A stretch of DNA of 64,000 nt, taken from NCBI GenBank assembly GCA_003282155.1, contig QBZY01000001.1, positions 236,312-300,311 on the forward strand, read 5' to 3'. Source of the stretch: Pelagibacteraceae bacterium AG-337-I02 (lineage in GTDB: Bacteria > Pseudomonadota > Alphaproteobacteria > HIMB59 > GCA-002718135). Positions within the stretch are counted from its first letter, which is position 1, and each line of letters opens with the position of its first letter. The translations under genes and the position numbers were made by a program. Shown piece after piece: positions 1-11,062 of this stretch. The notes under the pieces were generated by a model. It did no database searches. It worked only from the letters and a program-made list of their open reading frames with translations, and had not been told where the DNA came from.

Positions 1-431
1 TTGTTCTAAACTGGGATCCTTATAAAACTTCAAAAATTTTAATTGCTGGGGCAAATTTTGGTTGTGGATCAAGTAGAGAGCATGCACCATGGTCACTTTT
101 AGATTTTGGTTTTAAGTCAATAATTGCGCCAAGCTTCGCAGATATTTTCTATAATAATTGTTTTAAAAATGGAATTCTGCCAATTAAGTTAGATCAACAA
201 AATGTAGATATATTAATTTACGAAGCAGAAAATAAAAATGATGTTTCAGTTGATTTAGAAAATCAAAAAATCACTTATCAAAATGATAAAACAATAGAAT
301 TTGAAATTGATGCATTTCGAAAAAAATGTTTACTAGAAGGTTTGGATGATATTGGTTTGACACTCCAAAAAAATAAAAAAATTGATGTTCACGAAGAAAA
401 AATACACAGTATCCAACCTTGGATAGTGTAG
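1..431 (+). CDS. leuD: 3-isopropylmalate dehydratase small subunit, C-terminal part (5' end outside window)
   Basis: Open frame from base 3 reads VLNWDPYKTSKILIAGANFGCGSSREHAPWSLLDFGFKSIIAPSFADIFYNNCFKNGILPI, ends TAG at 429-431; directly upstream of leuB. Confidence 0.9.
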   Translation, partial: VLNWDPYKTSKILIAGANFGCGSSREHAPWSLLDFGFKSIIAPSFADIFYNNCFKNGILPIKLDQQNVDILIYEAENKNDVSVDLENQKITYQNDKTIEFEIDAFRKKCLLEGLDDIGLTLQKNKKIDVHEEKIHSIQPWIV

Positions 432-437
432 TCAAAA

Positions 438-1550
438 ATGAGTAATAAAAAAATTTTAATTTTACCTGGTGACGGAATTGGCAATGAAGTTATGGCTGAG
501 GTATTAAAAATAATAGATTGGATGGAAAAAAATAAATCTTTATCTTTTGATATTTCTGAAAGATTAGTTGGGGGTACGGCATACGATAAAGAAGGTAATT
601 CTATAAGTGATGAAACAATGCAAGTAGCTATGGATTGTGATGCAGTATTATTTGGTGCGGTAGGAGGCGCTAAATGGGATAACGTTGAAAGAGATAAAAG
701 ACCTGAAGCAGCCTTATTAAGATTAAGAAAAGACCTTGATCTCTTTGCAAATCTAAGACCAGCTGTTGTTTTAGATGCTCTTTCAGATTCATCATCTTTA
801 AAATCTGATCTTGTTAAAGGATTAGATATTTTGATAATAAGAGAGTTAACAAGTGGTGTATACTTTGGACAACCAAGAGGTATATCAAAAATTAGTGAGA
901 CTGAAAGTAAAGCAGTTGACACTCAACTGTATACCACATCTGAAGTTAATAGAGTTTCACGAGTGGCATTTGATTTAGCAAAGTTACGTAATAATAAAAT
1001 TACATCAGTAGAAAAATCAAATGTAATGGAAACAGGTTTATTTTGGAAACAAACCGTAACAGATTTACATAAAAAGGAATATTCTGATGTTAATTTAGAA
1101 CACATGCTTGCAGATAATTGTGCAATGCAATTAGTTCGTTATCCAAAACAATTTGATGTTATACTTACAGATAACTTATTTGGTGATCTTTTAAGTGATA
1201 CTGCAGCTATGCTAACAGGATCTTTAGGAATGCTTCCTTCAGCAGCTCTTGGACCGGTTAAAGAAAATGGAACTAGAGCAGCAATGTACGAGCCTGTTCA
1301 TGGTAGCGCACCAGATATAGCTGGGCAATCTAAAGCAAATCCTTTAGCAATGATCATGAGTTTTGCTATGATGTTGAAATATAGTTTTGATATGCAAGAA
1401 GATAGCCAAATGATTGAGAAAGCTGTACAGAACGTATTACTAAAAGGTTTAAGAACAGCTGATATAAAAGATGGAGCAGAAAAAATTATCTCAACTCCAG
1501 AAATGGGCAATGCTGTTATTGAAGAATTAAAAATTCTATCTGGAAATTAA
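438..1550 (+). CDS. leuB: 3-isopropylmalate dehydrogenase
   Basis: 370 aa; [45 protein letters not shown] motifs. Confidence 0.96.
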   Translation: MSNKKILILPGDGIGNEVMAEVLKIIDWMEKNKSLSFDISERLVGGTAYDKEGNSISDETMQVAMDCDAVLFGAVGGAKWDNVERDKRPEAALLRLRKDLDLFANLRPAVVLDALSDSSSLKSDLVKGLDILIIRELTSGVYFGQPRGISKISETESKAVDTQLYTTSEVNRVSRVAFDLAKLRNNKITSVEKSNVMETGLFWKQTVTDLHKKEYSDVNLEHMLADNCAMQLVRYPKQFDVILTDNLFGDLLSDTAAMLTGSLGMLPSAALGPVKENGTRAAMYEPVHGSAPDIAGQSKANPLAMIMSFAMMLKYSFDMQEDSQMIEKAVQNVLLKGLRTADIKDGAEKIISTPEMGNAVIEELKILSGN

Positions 1551-2594
1551 ATGACTCAAAAATACAATATAGCAGTAGCAGGAGCAACAGGTGCGGTAGG
1601 AACAGAAATAGTTCAAATATTAGAGCAAAGGGATTTTCCAATAGACAATTTATATTTACTCGCATCGTCAAAATCAAAAGGCAAAAAAGTAGAATTTAAA
1701 GATAAAGAAATTGTTGTAGAAGACTTATCAGAATTTGATTTTTCAAAAGCTCACATTGGCTTATTCTCCCCAGGAGGTAAAATTTCTGCAGTATATGCAC
1801 CAAAAGCAGCTAAAGCGGGATGTCTTGTTATAGATAATACATCTCATTTTCGAATGCAAAAAAATATTCCTTTAATCGTACCTGAAGTTAACGCTAATGC
1901 ACTTGATGAATTTTTTGATGATGAAAACAGAACTAATATTATCTCAAATCCTAATTGTTCAACAATACAAATGGTTGTTGCATTAAAACCACTTCATGAG
2001 AAAGCAATTATAAATAGAATTGTTGTATCAACATACCAAGCTGTATCTGGAGCAGGTAAAACTGGTATGGATGAATTATTTAATCAGACTCAAAATGTTT
2101 ATGCAAACCAAGAATTAAAAAAAGAAAAGTTTACAAAACAAATTGCTTTTAATGCTATTCCACACATTGGAGCTTTTTTAGAAAATGGTAATACAGAAGA
2201 AGAGCAAAAAATGATTGATGAAACAAAAAAAATTCTAGACGAAGGTATTAATGTTTCAGCAACTTGTGTTAGAACAGCTGTATTTATTGGACATTCAGAA
2301 ACTGTAAACATAGAGTTTGATTCGCCATTAGATGAAAAAGAAGCTAACGAAATATTATCTAACTCTCAAGGTATTTCAGTAATTGATCATCGAAAAGATG
2401 AAGGTTATGTAACTCCAGTTGAAATTGCAGGAGAGGATAAAGTTTATATAAGCAGAATTAGAAAAGATCAATCAATAGATAGTGGTTTGAATTTATGGGT
2501 GGTCTCAGATAATTTGCGCAAAGGAGCAGCACTTAATGCTGTTCAAATAGCAGAGTTAGTAATTTCAAAGTACGCAGAAAAAATAACTATTTAA
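1551..2594 (+). CDS. asd: aspartate-semialdehyde dehydrogenase
   Basis: 347 aa; VAGATGAVG, SNPNCSTIQMV active-site Cys motif. Confidence 0.95.
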   Translation: MTQKYNIAVAGATGAVGTEIVQILEQRDFPIDNLYLLASSKSKGKKVEFKDKEIVVEDLSEFDFSKAHIGLFSPGGKISAVYAPKAAKAGCLVIDNTSHFRMQKNIPLIVPEVNANALDEFFDDENRTNIISNPNCSTIQMVVALKPLHEKAIINRIVVSTYQAVSGAGKTGMDELFNQTQNVYANQELKKEKFTKQIAFNAIPHIGAFLENGNTEEEQKMIDETKKILDEGINVSATCVRTAVFIGHSETVNIEFDSPLDEKEANEILSNSQGISVIDHRKDEGYVTPVEIAGEDKVYISRIRKDQSIDSGLNLWVVSDNLRKGAALNAVQIAELVISKYAEKITI

Positions 2595-2595
2595 T

Positions 2596-2670
2596 TGGCG
2601 GTCTCGTAGGGACTCGAACCCCAAATCCATGTTCCGAAGACACGTGTGATATCCATTTCACCACGAGACC
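2596..2670 (-). tRNA. tRNA-Arg(TCG), CCA encoded
   Basis: Reverse complement GGTCTCGTGGTGAAATGGATATCACACGTGTCTTCGGAACATGGATTTGGGGTTCGAGTCCCTACGAGACCGCCA folds as a cloverleaf; loop CTTCGGA gives anticodon TCG. Confidence 0.93.
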
Positions 2671-2681
2671 ATTTATTATAA

Positions 2682-3608
2682 TTATTTATTATTGAAATTT
2701 TCTAATTTTTGAATGAAATCTTTAAGAATAGGATCTCTTTTTATTTCATAGACTATTTTAATTGGGTGGCGATTTTTATCTAAAGCCCATTTCATATCAT
2801 CTAAAAGAATTGGAGATGGAATTGTGTTAGTTGGTGCCCAGTCCTCGTTTAAGACATAACCAACAGCTGCCATATCCCAAATTTCTTTTGACCAACCTTT
2901 ATGGATACTACTGTATTCTTTAAATCGCATTGCGAGAAATCTACCAATTTCACCATGAGGTTCGATGTATTTTTCTATTTCTGGAACTGTTGAAATAAGA
3001 TGAGAAGTTACTCCCTTACAAGGAACCATAACAAGAGAAACGCCACTATCAAATAAAACTTGAGTACCTCCAATATCTTGCTTTAGATTAAATTCCAAAT
3101 TTTGCGGCCAATAAAGTGCATTACCTCCCAACCAAACTACAACAATTTTTTTTATTATTTCTGGTTCTTTTAATAAGGCAGAGGCAACATTTGAAATAGC
3201 GCCTATAGCTAATACGTATAGAGGATCTTCTTCAGAACATTTTAAAGCACTTTCTATAATATTATCTACTGCAGGTGAATTAATTGGTTTTTTTTCAAAA
3301 CCTACATATTTTGTTGAGCCTTTAAAAACAAAATTATTTTTTTTAAAATTTAATTTTTCTAATAATCGAAAGATTTCATCATAACTCAACTCCATTCCCT
3401 TCTTTGGATTATCTGAACGATTATTCATTGAAAAAGGAGCAGCATTTATACTTCGCACTTCTATTTTTTCTTTTGAAAACAACATTTGTACTAAAGCAAA
3501 TTGATCATCAATTTCATTGTAGGTGTCTGTATCAAGAATTGCTTTAATTTTTCCTTTTTTAAACTTAAGTTGTTTTAAAATATCTGAAAAATCTCTTTTT
3601 AAAAGCAT
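2682..3608 (-). CDS. inosine/uridine-preferring nucleoside hydrolase family protein
   Basis: 308 aa; DTDTYNEIDDQFAL N-terminal Asp cluster, LAIGAISNVASAL. Confidence 0.85.
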   Translation of the reverse strand: MLLKRDFSDILKQLKFKKGKIKAILDTDTYNEIDDQFALVQMLFSKEKIEVRSINAAPFSMNNRSDNPKKGMELSYDEIFRLLEKLNFKKNNFVFKGSTKYVGFEKKPINSPAVDNIIESALKCSEEDPLYVLAIGAISNVASALLKEPEIIKKIVVVWLGGNALYWPQNLEFNLKQDIGGTQVLFDSGVSLVMVPCKGVTSHLISTVPEIEKYIEPHGEIGRFLAMRFKEYSSIHKGWSKEIWDMAAVGYVLNEDWAPTNTIPSPILLDDMKWALDKNRHPIKIVYEIKRDPILKDFIQKLENFNNK

Positions 3609-3617
3609 ATCTTTGTT

Positions 3618-4211
3618 TTACCACGAACTATTTGGTTGTTTTAAAAACAACTCTTCTTCTTTTGTTGAATTTCTATTTAGTATTTTATTCCTATGCGGAT
3701 ACCTTCCAAATTTTTTAATAGCCACACTATGATCATCCCAAGCTTTTTTAATATTAGTATATTCTGGATGATTATTTAAATATTGATCGACTAATTTATG
3801 ACCAAGATTATGATCTAAAATATCTTCACTATGAATTAATGGTAGTAATAAAAAATGTATTTTATCAATATCTAGGCTATCTAAATATTTTTTACTTATT
3901 GCTTCTTTGACAATTAAAACACACTTAATATCCTGGTGATAAGCTTTTGAATTACTTCTGAAAAAATTTCTTGATAGTTGATCAAGTAATATAATCAAGG
4001 CTACACATTCTTCAGCATTATTTTTCCAATTATCGTACTTATTATTAATAGCATTAATGTAATCATCCATAAAATTACTTTTCAAAATATTATCAAATTC
4101 ATCATCTTTTTTAAACCATTGTTCAAGTGGAGTTTTGATAAAACAAAATTCTAGAATAGCTTTAGCTCTTTCATTAATCATAGGACTGTAATATAAATAT
4201 ATATTTTCCAA
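3618..4211 (-). CDS. DUF924 family protein
   Basis: 197 aa; AILEFCF...QWFKKDDEFD, IILLDQLSRNFFR, RYPHRNKILNR motifs. Confidence 0.85.
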   Translation of the reverse strand: MENIYLYYSPMINERAKAILEFCFIKTPLEQWFKKDDEFDNILKSNFMDDYINAINNKYDNWKNNAEECVALIILLDQLSRNFFRSNSKAYHQDIKCVLIVKEAISKKYLDSLDIDKIHFLLLPLIHSEDILDHNLGHKLVDQYLNNHPEYTNIKKAWDDHSVAIKKFGRYPHRNKILNRNSTKEEELFLKQPNSSW

Positions 4212-4883
4212 ATGACATTAAGTAATTTAAACAAATCCATTATTGATTGCCGAAAGTGTGAACGCTTAGTTAACTTCCGTGAAAAAATTGCTAAAGAAAA
4301 AAGAAAACAATATATTGATCAAAGTTATTGGGGTAAGCCAATTACTGGCTATGGAGATGAAAAAGCAAAATTATTAATGGTAGGTCTTGCGCCAGCAGCG
4401 CATGGAGGAAATAGGACAGGTCGAGTTTTTACAGGTGATAAATCAGCAGATTTTTTATTTTCTTGTTTATATAAAACTGGATTTGCAAATCAACCAGATT
4501 CAATAAAAAGAGGTGACGGTTTGGAACTTCAAAATATGTACTTAACTACTGCTCTTAAATGTGTACCCCCGGAAGATAAACCTACTTCACAAGAATTGAA
4601 AACATGTTTTAATTTTTTCAATCAAGAAATTGCTTTCTTAAAGAAAATAAAAGTCATTGTCGCCCTTGGTAAAATTGGTCATGACGCCTGTGTAAATTAT
4701 TATAAACAACAATATGAAATACAAAACAAAGATTTTATTTTTTCTCACGGATCTATAAATATTTTACCTGATAAGAAAATTTTAGTTGGTAGTTATCATC
4801 CAAGCCCACGAAATGTTAACACTGGAAGAATTGATAAAAGTAAAATGGTAAAACTTTTAAATAGTATTAAAAAATTGCTTTAA
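4212..4883 (+). CDS. uracil-DNA glycosylase family protein (family 4/5-like)
   Basis: 223 aa; CRKCERLV, LMVGLAPAAHGGNRTGRVFTGD, SYHPSPRNVNTGR. Confidence 0.82.
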   Translation: MTLSNLNKSIIDCRKCERLVNFREKIAKEKRKQYIDQSYWGKPITGYGDEKAKLLMVGLAPAAHGGNRTGRVFTGDKSADFLFSCLYKTGFANQPDSIKRGDGLELQNMYLTTALKCVPPEDKPTSQELKTCFNFFNQEIAFLKKIKVIVALGKIGHDACVNYYKQQYEIQNKDFIFSHGSINILPDKKILVGSYHPSPRNVNTGRIDKSKMVKLLNSIKKLL

Positions 4884-4889
4884 GCCATT

Positions 4890-6080
4890 ATGAAAAAATT
4901 TTTTTTACACGATCCTAATCTCTTAGTATACGGATTTGCCATGGTCTTCTTTGCAAGTTTTGGACAGACTTTCTATATTGCATTATTTAATGATGATATT
5001 CGAAATCTTTATAAAATAACAGATGGAGAGTTTGGATTAGTTTACGCCATAGCCACACTTGTAAGTTCATTTTTATTTATAAATTTTGCTAAATTGATAG
5101 ATAAAATTGATTTAAGATTATACTCCATGGGTATTATTCTTGGTTTAGCTTTTGCCTGCATTGGCTTTTATTTTATTTTCGATAATATCTTTCATCTTTT
5201 TCTTATTTTATTTTTATTACGTTTTTTTGGACAGGGAGCTATGACACATGCAGGCTCAACTTCTATGGCAAGATATTTTTTAATTGATAGAGGTAAAGCA
5301 ATATCAGTTGCAACTCTAGGAGGAATGATAGGCATAATGTTTTTACCAAAGATTGTGGTTAATTTAGACTCATACTTTACTTTTAAAACCCTTTGGTTCT
5401 TTACAACTTTGATTCTTTTGATCTTTATTCCGATAATATTCTTTACTCTTTATAATCAAAAAAGTAGAGATGCTACTCTTCAAAAAAATATTGATAATGA
5501 GAAAATACATAAAAGTTGGACCATTAAAGAAATATTAAAAGACCGAGTTTTTTTTATCTATTTACCATTAGCTGTATCCTTTCCATTTATTGGTACTGGG
5601 TTAATGTTTCATCAGATTTATATTTTTGATACTAAAGGATGGACAATGGAAATGCTTGGGAACGGTTATATATATTTTGGATTATTTTCTATTTTAGGAT
5701 TATTAATAGGAGGGCCCTTAATAGATAAGATAAACACAAAGAAAGCCATACCTTTTGTGCTATTACCGTTGTTAGTCTGTATCACTATTCTTTTAATTTT
5801 TAATAATTATTGGTCATTTGTAGTTTACATGTCTTTATTTGGATTTAACCTTGGTTTATCAGCACCTTTCATGGGATCACTCTGGGCAGAAATCTACGGA
5901 GTGAAAAGTATTGGAACTGCTAAAGCCTTACTGCACGCAATCGGGGTTTTCGCGAGCGCCTTATCGCCTGTTGTTTTTGGTTATATTATTGATTGGGGCT
6001 ATGGAATATCAGCTATATTTTTAATCAGTTCCATTATGATTGTTGTATCATCAATTTTACCAATAATTTATAAAACATGA
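4890..6080 (+). CDS. MFS transporter
   Basis: 396 aa, ~12 hydrophobic segments, MFS-like repeats. Confidence 0.85.
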   Translation: MKKFFLHDPNLLVYGFAMVFFASFGQTFYIALFNDDIRNLYKITDGEFGLVYAIATLVSSFLFINFAKLIDKIDLRLYSMGIILGLAFACIGFYFIFDNIFHLFLILFLLRFFGQGAMTHAGSTSMARYFLIDRGKAISVATLGGMIGIMFLPKIVVNLDSYFTFKTLWFFTTLILLIFIPIIFFTLYNQKSRDATLQKNIDNEKIHKSWTIKEILKDRVFFIYLPLAVSFPFIGTGLMFHQIYIFDTKGWTMEMLGNGYIYFGLFSILGLLIGGPLIDKINTKKAIPFVLLPLLVCITILLIFNNYWSFVVYMSLFGFNLGLSAPFMGSLWAEIYGVKSIGTAKALLHAIGVFASALSPVVFGYIIDWGYGISAIFLISSIMIVVSSILPIIYKT

Positions 6081-6217
6081 ATAAACAAATAATAGAAAGT
6101 CTTAATTTTTTAATCACTGAATATAAACGATTAAAAAAGAAAAAAGAAGATAAAAGCATCAGCAGGGGTGAACTTGAAACTTTAAAAAAACTAGAACAGT
6201 ACTTAGGTAAAAAATAA
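6077..6217 (+). CDS. small 46-aa protein, possibly translationally coupled
   Basis: MNKQIIESLNFLITEYKRLKKKKEDKSISRGELETLKKLEQYLGKK; ATG overlaps upstream TGA and TAA overlaps the zapE ATG (TAATG). Confidence 0.5.
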   Translation: MNKQIIESLNFLITEYKRLKKKKEDKSISRGELETLKKLEQYLGKK

Positions 6218-7251
6218 TGTTTAATGTTATTGATCAGTACAATAGTTTTGTTGAAAACAATTTTATTAAAAAAAATAAAGATCAAATTAAATTCTTAAGA
6301 CAAGCTGACAATGTATGGTCATCTTTTAGTAAAACAAAGTTATTTTTTAAGGATAAAATTTTTGAAGGAATTTATCTTTATGGCCAAGTTGGAACAGGAA
6401 AAACATTTTTATTAAATTTATTTTATCAAAATACTAAGAGTGGAAAAAAAATTCATTTTAATAACTTAATGAATGAAATCCATGAACAAGTTAAAAAATC
6501 AGAAAATAAAGAGCTTGCAATTGAAAACTATGTGAAGAATTTAAGTAGAGATTTTAAGATAATATTTATTGATGAATTGCATATTTTTAATATTGTCGAT
6601 GCATTAATAATAAGAAAAATATTTAATTATTTTTCAAAGTATAAAATTTTTATATTACTCTCATCAAATTTTCATCCAGATAATTTATATAAAGATGGTT
6701 TGCAGAGAAATGACTTTTTGCCATTTATTGATTTAATTAAAAAAAATTTTTTTCTCTATGATATTAGTATTAAAACTGATTTTCGTCGGCAAACATTAAA
6801 TCAATCAAAGACATATTTCACACCTATAACAACTGATACAATAAGTGAATTTGAAAAACTGTTTAATCGCTTTGTTGATCCCTCACATTTAACAACTGTA
6901 AAAATTAAATCTAAAAGTCGTGAACTAGAGTTTGATAAATGCACATCAAATCTCATGATGATAGATTTTGAAAATCTTTGTGAAGTAAATTTCGGTAACG
7001 AAGATTATAAAAATATTGCAGATAAATTTAAGTTGGTATTTTTAAAAAATGTTCCTGAATTTGATAATCAGAAAAAAGATTCGTGCAGAAGATTTATTGG
7101 ATTAATTGATATGTTATATGAAAATAATTGTTCAATTGTAATTTTAGCTTCAAAACCTATAAATTCATTAAATAATATAAATACTCTGGCTGAAGAATTT
7201 AAAAGAACCGCTAGCAGATTGTATGAAATGACTATAGTAAAACCAGATTGA
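6217..7251 (+). CDS. zapE: AFG1-family ATPase / cell division protein ZapE
   Basis: 344 aa; Walker A GQVGTGKT, IIFIDELHI Walker B, RRFIGLIDMLYENN. Confidence 0.85.
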   Translation: MFNVIDQYNSFVENNFIKKNKDQIKFLRQADNVWSSFSKTKLFFKDKIFEGIYLYGQVGTGKTFLLNLFYQNTKSGKKIHFNNLMNEIHEQVKKSENKELAIENYVKNLSRDFKIIFIDELHIFNIVDALIIRKIFNYFSKYKIFILLSSNFHPDNLYKDGLQRNDFLPFIDLIKKNFFLYDISIKTDFRRQTLNQSKTYFTPITTDTISEFEKLFNRFVDPSHLTTVKIKSKSRELEFDKCTSNLMMIDFENLCEVNFGNEDYKNIADKFKLVFLKNVPEFDNQKKDSCRRFIGLIDMLYENNCSIVILASKPINSLNNINTLAEEFKRTASRLYEMTIVKPD

Positions 7252-8237
7252 TGAAATACATAATAAGATTTTTAGTAAGTACAGTAGTTTTATTTATAGT
7301 ACTTTACTTTACTGCAGGTTTTTATGTTGCGCATCAAATTTTAAAAATAGATCCAACTTGTGGTTTGCACGAAGGATCTCTTCCTAATTCATGGAGTACT
7401 ACAGTTGATTCTCATGAATACACAATTTTTGAACGACAAAAAGTAAGAGAAAATTTTAACTTTAAGGACTATCATTTAGATGAATGGCAAGATGTATATT
7501 TTCAATCTCGTGACTCTGACATTAAGATTAATGGATGGTTGTTTAATTATTTTCCAAATAGACCAATTATAATTGTTACTCATGGTATAAGTCCTAACGG
7601 TAAATGTAAGTCTGAACCCAATCTTATTGCAAGTTTTTTAGTTAATAAAAAGTTTAATGTTCTTACGATAGATTTAAGAAACTACGGTCAAAGTGATACT
7701 GTAAGTAGTTACGATGATTTAGGATTAAAGTCCTATAATGATATTCTGGGTGCTTTCGACTTTTTAAAAGGGATTGGTTTTAAGTCTAATAGTATAGGTT
7801 TACATGGTATCTCTCTTGGAGCAAGCACATCTATTTTTGCAGCAAATGCAGAACCAGAAATACTTGCTGTATGGGCTGATAGTTCATTTGCTGAATTTAA
7901 TATGGCATTAAAAGATGAAATAGCAAGATACGGTCTTGAAATAGAATTTGGACCAGTAGTCAGTTTAGCAAGCAGAATTTTAACCGGAATAGATCCTAGG
8001 GAATTATCTCCATCCAAAAAATTATCAGATAAACAATTCTATTTCTTTATTCACGGTGACTCTGATACAAGAATCTTAACAAGACATTTTAATTATTTTA
8101 AAGAATACACGAAAAAAAATAAAATTAATGCTGATTTTTGGCTAGTAGAAAATGCCTATCATGTAGATGCTATGTTTAAATATCCAGAGATATATTCTAA
8201 AAAAATGGAAGATTTTTTTAATAAAAATTTGAAGTAG
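7251..8237 (+). CDS. alpha/beta hydrolase with N-terminal membrane anchor
   Basis: N-terminal hydrophobic helix; VTHGISPNG, GLHGISLGAST nucleophile elbow; start moved to ATG 7251 (TGATG overlap with zapE). Confidence 0.85.
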   Translation: MKYIIRFLVSTVVLFIVLYFTAGFYVAHQILKIDPTCGLHEGSLPNSWSTTVDSHEYTIFERQKVRENFNFKDYHLDEWQDVYFQSRDSDIKINGWLFNYFPNRPIIIVTHGISPNGKCKSEPNLIASFLVNKKFNVLTIDLRNYGQSDTVSSYDDLGLKSYNDILGAFDFLKGIGFKSNSIGLHGISLGASTSIFAANAEPEILAVWADSSFAEFNMALKDEIARYGLEIEFGPVVSLASRILTGIDPRELSPSKKLSDKQFYFFIHGDSDTRILTRHFNYFKEYTKKNKINADFWLVENAYHVDAMFKYPEIYSKKMEDFFNKNLK

Positions 8238-8385
8238 GCCGGACTCTAAAACTAGTTTGTACCTTGGCAGACACTTCTCTAGAATAAGAAACTCAACTAA
8301 TTATCAAACGGCGGGTAAGATAATTAAAATTCTTGGCGTTCCTCCGAAGCTAAGAAACGAGTATTATCCGGCTAATCAAAATTAA
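8238..8385. other. Structured or possibly coding intergenic region between hydrolase and sdhC
   Basis: Visibly more GC than its flanks; GCCGGA (8238-8243) and TCCGGC (8367-8372) are complementary; inner AATTATC...GATAATT hairpin; one + frame (8233-8385) stays open without an ATG. Confidence 0.35.
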
Positions 8386-8568
8386 TATCTATCTTTTAAA
8401 AATTCAAGATATTTAGTAAAATTAATCGTTAAATTTTATGGTTTTTAAGGAAATTTGACACTTTTTATCAACATTTTAGTGAACATACGTGGTAGTAGGT
8501 AAAAAGCTCTCAAATTTTGAAATTTACTACAAAAAATATAAATATAATAAAAATAAATATTAATAAAA

Positions 8569-8940
8569 ATGATTGATAACAGGCCATTATCCCCACACTT
8601 GTCTATCCACAAAAAGGTTCTAACTGCAGTTTTTTCAATAACTCACAGAATGACTGGGATTGGACTTAGCATTGGATCTATACTTATTTCTGTCTGGTTT
8701 TTATTAATTAGTTTAGGACCAGAATATTTTTATTATTTTGAAATGATATCTCAAAATATACTTTTTAAACTTGTTCTTCTAATTTGGACAATAGGTATTT
8801 TTTATCATCTATTTAATGGTTGTAGAAAATTGTATTGGTCATTTGGAATAGGAATGGATCTTAAAACTGTTTACACCTCAGGCTATATTGTAATTGTTTT
8901 AACTGTATTATCTACTTTAGTAGTTTGGTTGATATTATGA
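8569..8940 (+). CDS. sdhC: succinate dehydrogenase cytochrome b556 subunit
   Basis: RPLSPHLSIHK, SITHRMTGIGL, HLFNGCRKL motifs; upstream of sdhD/A/B. Confidence 0.95.
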   Translation: MIDNRPLSPHLSIHKKVLTAVFSITHRMTGIGLSIGSILISVWFLLISLGPEYFYYFEMISQNILFKLVLLIWTIGIFYHLFNGCRKLYWSFGIGMDLKTVYTSGYIVIVLTVLSTLVVWLIL

Positions 8941-9266
8941 AAAACTATGCGTTAAAATGGGTTTTGCAAAGAATCACAGCTACAATAATGATACCTTTAA
9001 CTTTTTGGTTCATTTATTCTGCAATTTCACTATCCAAAATGGGTTATGACGAAATTAATATATTCTTCAACTCATATATTAATTCTCTACTTTTCTATGT
9101 AATGATGATTTCTATGCTTCTTCATTCCAAATTAGGCCTACAAACAATAGTAGATGATTATGTCACATCGAAAAAAATTTCAAAAAATATTAAACGCGTT
9201 TTGAATATAAACGCTTATATGTTGATGATCTTAATAACTATATTTATAATAAGAAATATACTCTAA
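8937..9266 (+). CDS. sdhD: succinate dehydrogenase membrane anchor subunit
   Basis: [23 protein letters not shown]; start taken at ATG 8937. Confidence 0.9.
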   Translation: MKNYALKWVLQRITATIMIPLTFWFIYSAISLSKMGYDEINIFFNSYINSLLFYVMMISMLLHSKLGLQTIVDDYVTSKKISKNIKRVLNINAYMLMILITIFIIRNIL

Positions 9267-11062
9267 TGTCCAAAAATTCTTACAATATAATTGATCACCA
9301 CTACGATGTTATAGTAGTAGGTGCAGGAGGTTCAGGTCTAAGAGCTACGCTTGGATGCGCTGAATCTGGACTGAAAACAGCTTGTATTTCAAAAGTATTT
9401 CCTACAAGAAGTCACACCGTAGCCGCCCAAGGCGGTATTGGAGCTGCATTAGGAAATATGGGAGAAGATAATTGGAAGTGGCACATGTATGATACTGTAA
9501 AAGGCTCCGATTGGTTAGGAGATCAAGATGCTATAGAGTATCTCTGCTCAAAAGCTCCCGAAGCAGTTATAGAGTTAGAAGAATATGGAATGCCATTTAG
9601 TAGAACCGATGATGGCAAAATTTATCAGAGACCTTTTGGAGGACATTTAACAAATAATGGTGAAGGCGCTCCAGCAATGAGAGCATGTGCAGCAGCAGAT
9701 AGAACAGGTCACGCTCTTTTACACACGTTGTATCAACAATCACTAAAGAACAACGTTGAATTTTTTATCGAATACTTTGTTTTAGATTTGATTACAGATG
9801 ATAATGGTAATTGTATTGGAGCAGTAGCATGGTGTCTGGAAGATGGTTCGATACACCGTTTTTTATCCCACCAAACTATTCTAGCCACTGGAGGATATGG
9901 AAGAGCATATTTTTCTTCAACTAGTGCTCATATTTGTACAGGTGATGGAAGTGCTATGGCATTGAGACAAGATCTGCCACTTTCAGACATGGAATTTATC
10001 CAGTTTCATCCAACAGGAGTTTATGGGGCTGGAGTTTTAATTACCGAAGGTGCAAGAGGTGAGGGCGGTTACTTAACTAATAGTGATGGAGATAGATTTA
10101 TGGAAAGATATGCTCCTAATGCAAAAGATCTTGCTTCCAGAGATGTTGTTAGTAGAGCTATGACAATAGAAATTAATGAAAAAAGAGGTTGTGGTGAAAA
10201 TGCAGATCACGTTTTACTCCATCTTGAGCATATAGATGCAGACACTATACACAAAAGGCTACCTGGTATTTCTGAGACTGCTAAAATTTTTGCAGGTGTA
10301 GATTTAACAAAAAAACCAATACCGGTTCTACCAACAGTACATTATAATATGGGTGGTATTCCCACAAACTATAGAACAGAGGTTCTTAGACCAACAAATG
10401 ACAATCCTGACAATGTATGTGAAGGTCTTTTGGCAGTCGGAGAAGCAGCATGCGTTTCTGTTCATGGCGCTAATAGGCTAGGAACAAATTCACTAATTGA
10501 TCTTGTTGTTTTCGGAAAAGCATCAAGTGAAACATGTAAAGAAAAAGTACAACCTAATTCAAAAAAAATTGAAATTAGCAAGTCTATAACCGAAGGAATT
10601 ATTGATAGATTTGACAAGATTAGGCATAGCAAAGGAGATTCAACAACTGGAGAATTAAGAACTTCAATGCAACATATTATGCAAAAAAATTGTGCTGTAT
10701 TTAGAACTCATGAATTAATTTCTGATGGTATAAATGAATTCCAAAAAGTTGAAAACTCAATGGACTCAATAGATATAAAAGACAGATCAATTATATTTAA
10801 TACAGATCTTGTAGAGTCTTTAGAACTACATAACTTAATGGCTCAATCAAAAGTTACACTTCATTCTGCTTTAAACAGAACTGAGAGTAGAGGAGCACAT
10901 GCTCGTGAGGACTATCAAAAGAGAGATGATAAAAATTGGCTTGTTCACTCATTAGCTTGGCTTAAAGATAATGGGGAAGTTAATATGGGCAAAAGAGCAG
11001 TGCATACTAATACATTAACGAATCATGTACAACCTATTCCACCGAAAAAACGAGTATATTGA
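9266..11062 (+). CDS. sdhA: succinate dehydrogenase flavoprotein subunit
   Basis: 598 aa; [46 protein letters not shown]. Confidence 0.98.
   Translation: MSKNSYNIIDHHYDVIVVGAGGSGLRATLGCAESGLKTACISKVFPTRSHTVAAQGGIGAALGNMGEDNWKWHMYDTVKGSDWLGDQDAIEYLCSKAPEAVIELEEYGMPFSRTDDGKIYQRPFGGHLTNNGEGAPAMRACAAADRTGHALLHTLYQQSLKNNVEFFIEYFVLDLITDDNGNCIGAVAWCLEDGSIHRFLSHQTILATGGYGRAYFSSTSAHICTGDGSAMALRQDLPLSDMEFIQFHPTGVYGAGVLITEGARGEGGYLTNSDGDRFMERYAPNAKDLASRDVVSRAMTIEINEKRGCGENADHVLLHLEHIDADTIHKRLPGISETAKIFAGVDLTKKPIPVLPTVHYNMGGIPTNYRTEVLRPTNDNPDNVCEGLLAVGEAACVSVHGANRLGTNSLIDLVVFGKASSETCKEKVQPNSKKIEISKSITEGIIDRFDKIRHSKGDSTTGELRTSMQHIMQKNCAVFRTHELISDGINEFQKVENSMDSIDIKDRSIIFNTDLVESLELHNLMAQSKVTLHSALNRTESRGAHAREDYQKRDDKNWLVHSLAWLKDNGEVNMGKRAVHTNTLTNHVQPIPPKKRVY

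Noticed and set aside
389-1510. Antisense ORFs opposite leuB, and similar shadows throughout (e.g. 11214-11609, 17734-18060, 23680-24102)
   Set aside because: They lie wholly opposite strongly supported genes; explained by codon bias.
8238-8385. Firm assignment as 6S RNA, SRP RNA, tmRNA or RNase P RNA
   Set aside because: I could not match conserved motifs of any of these.
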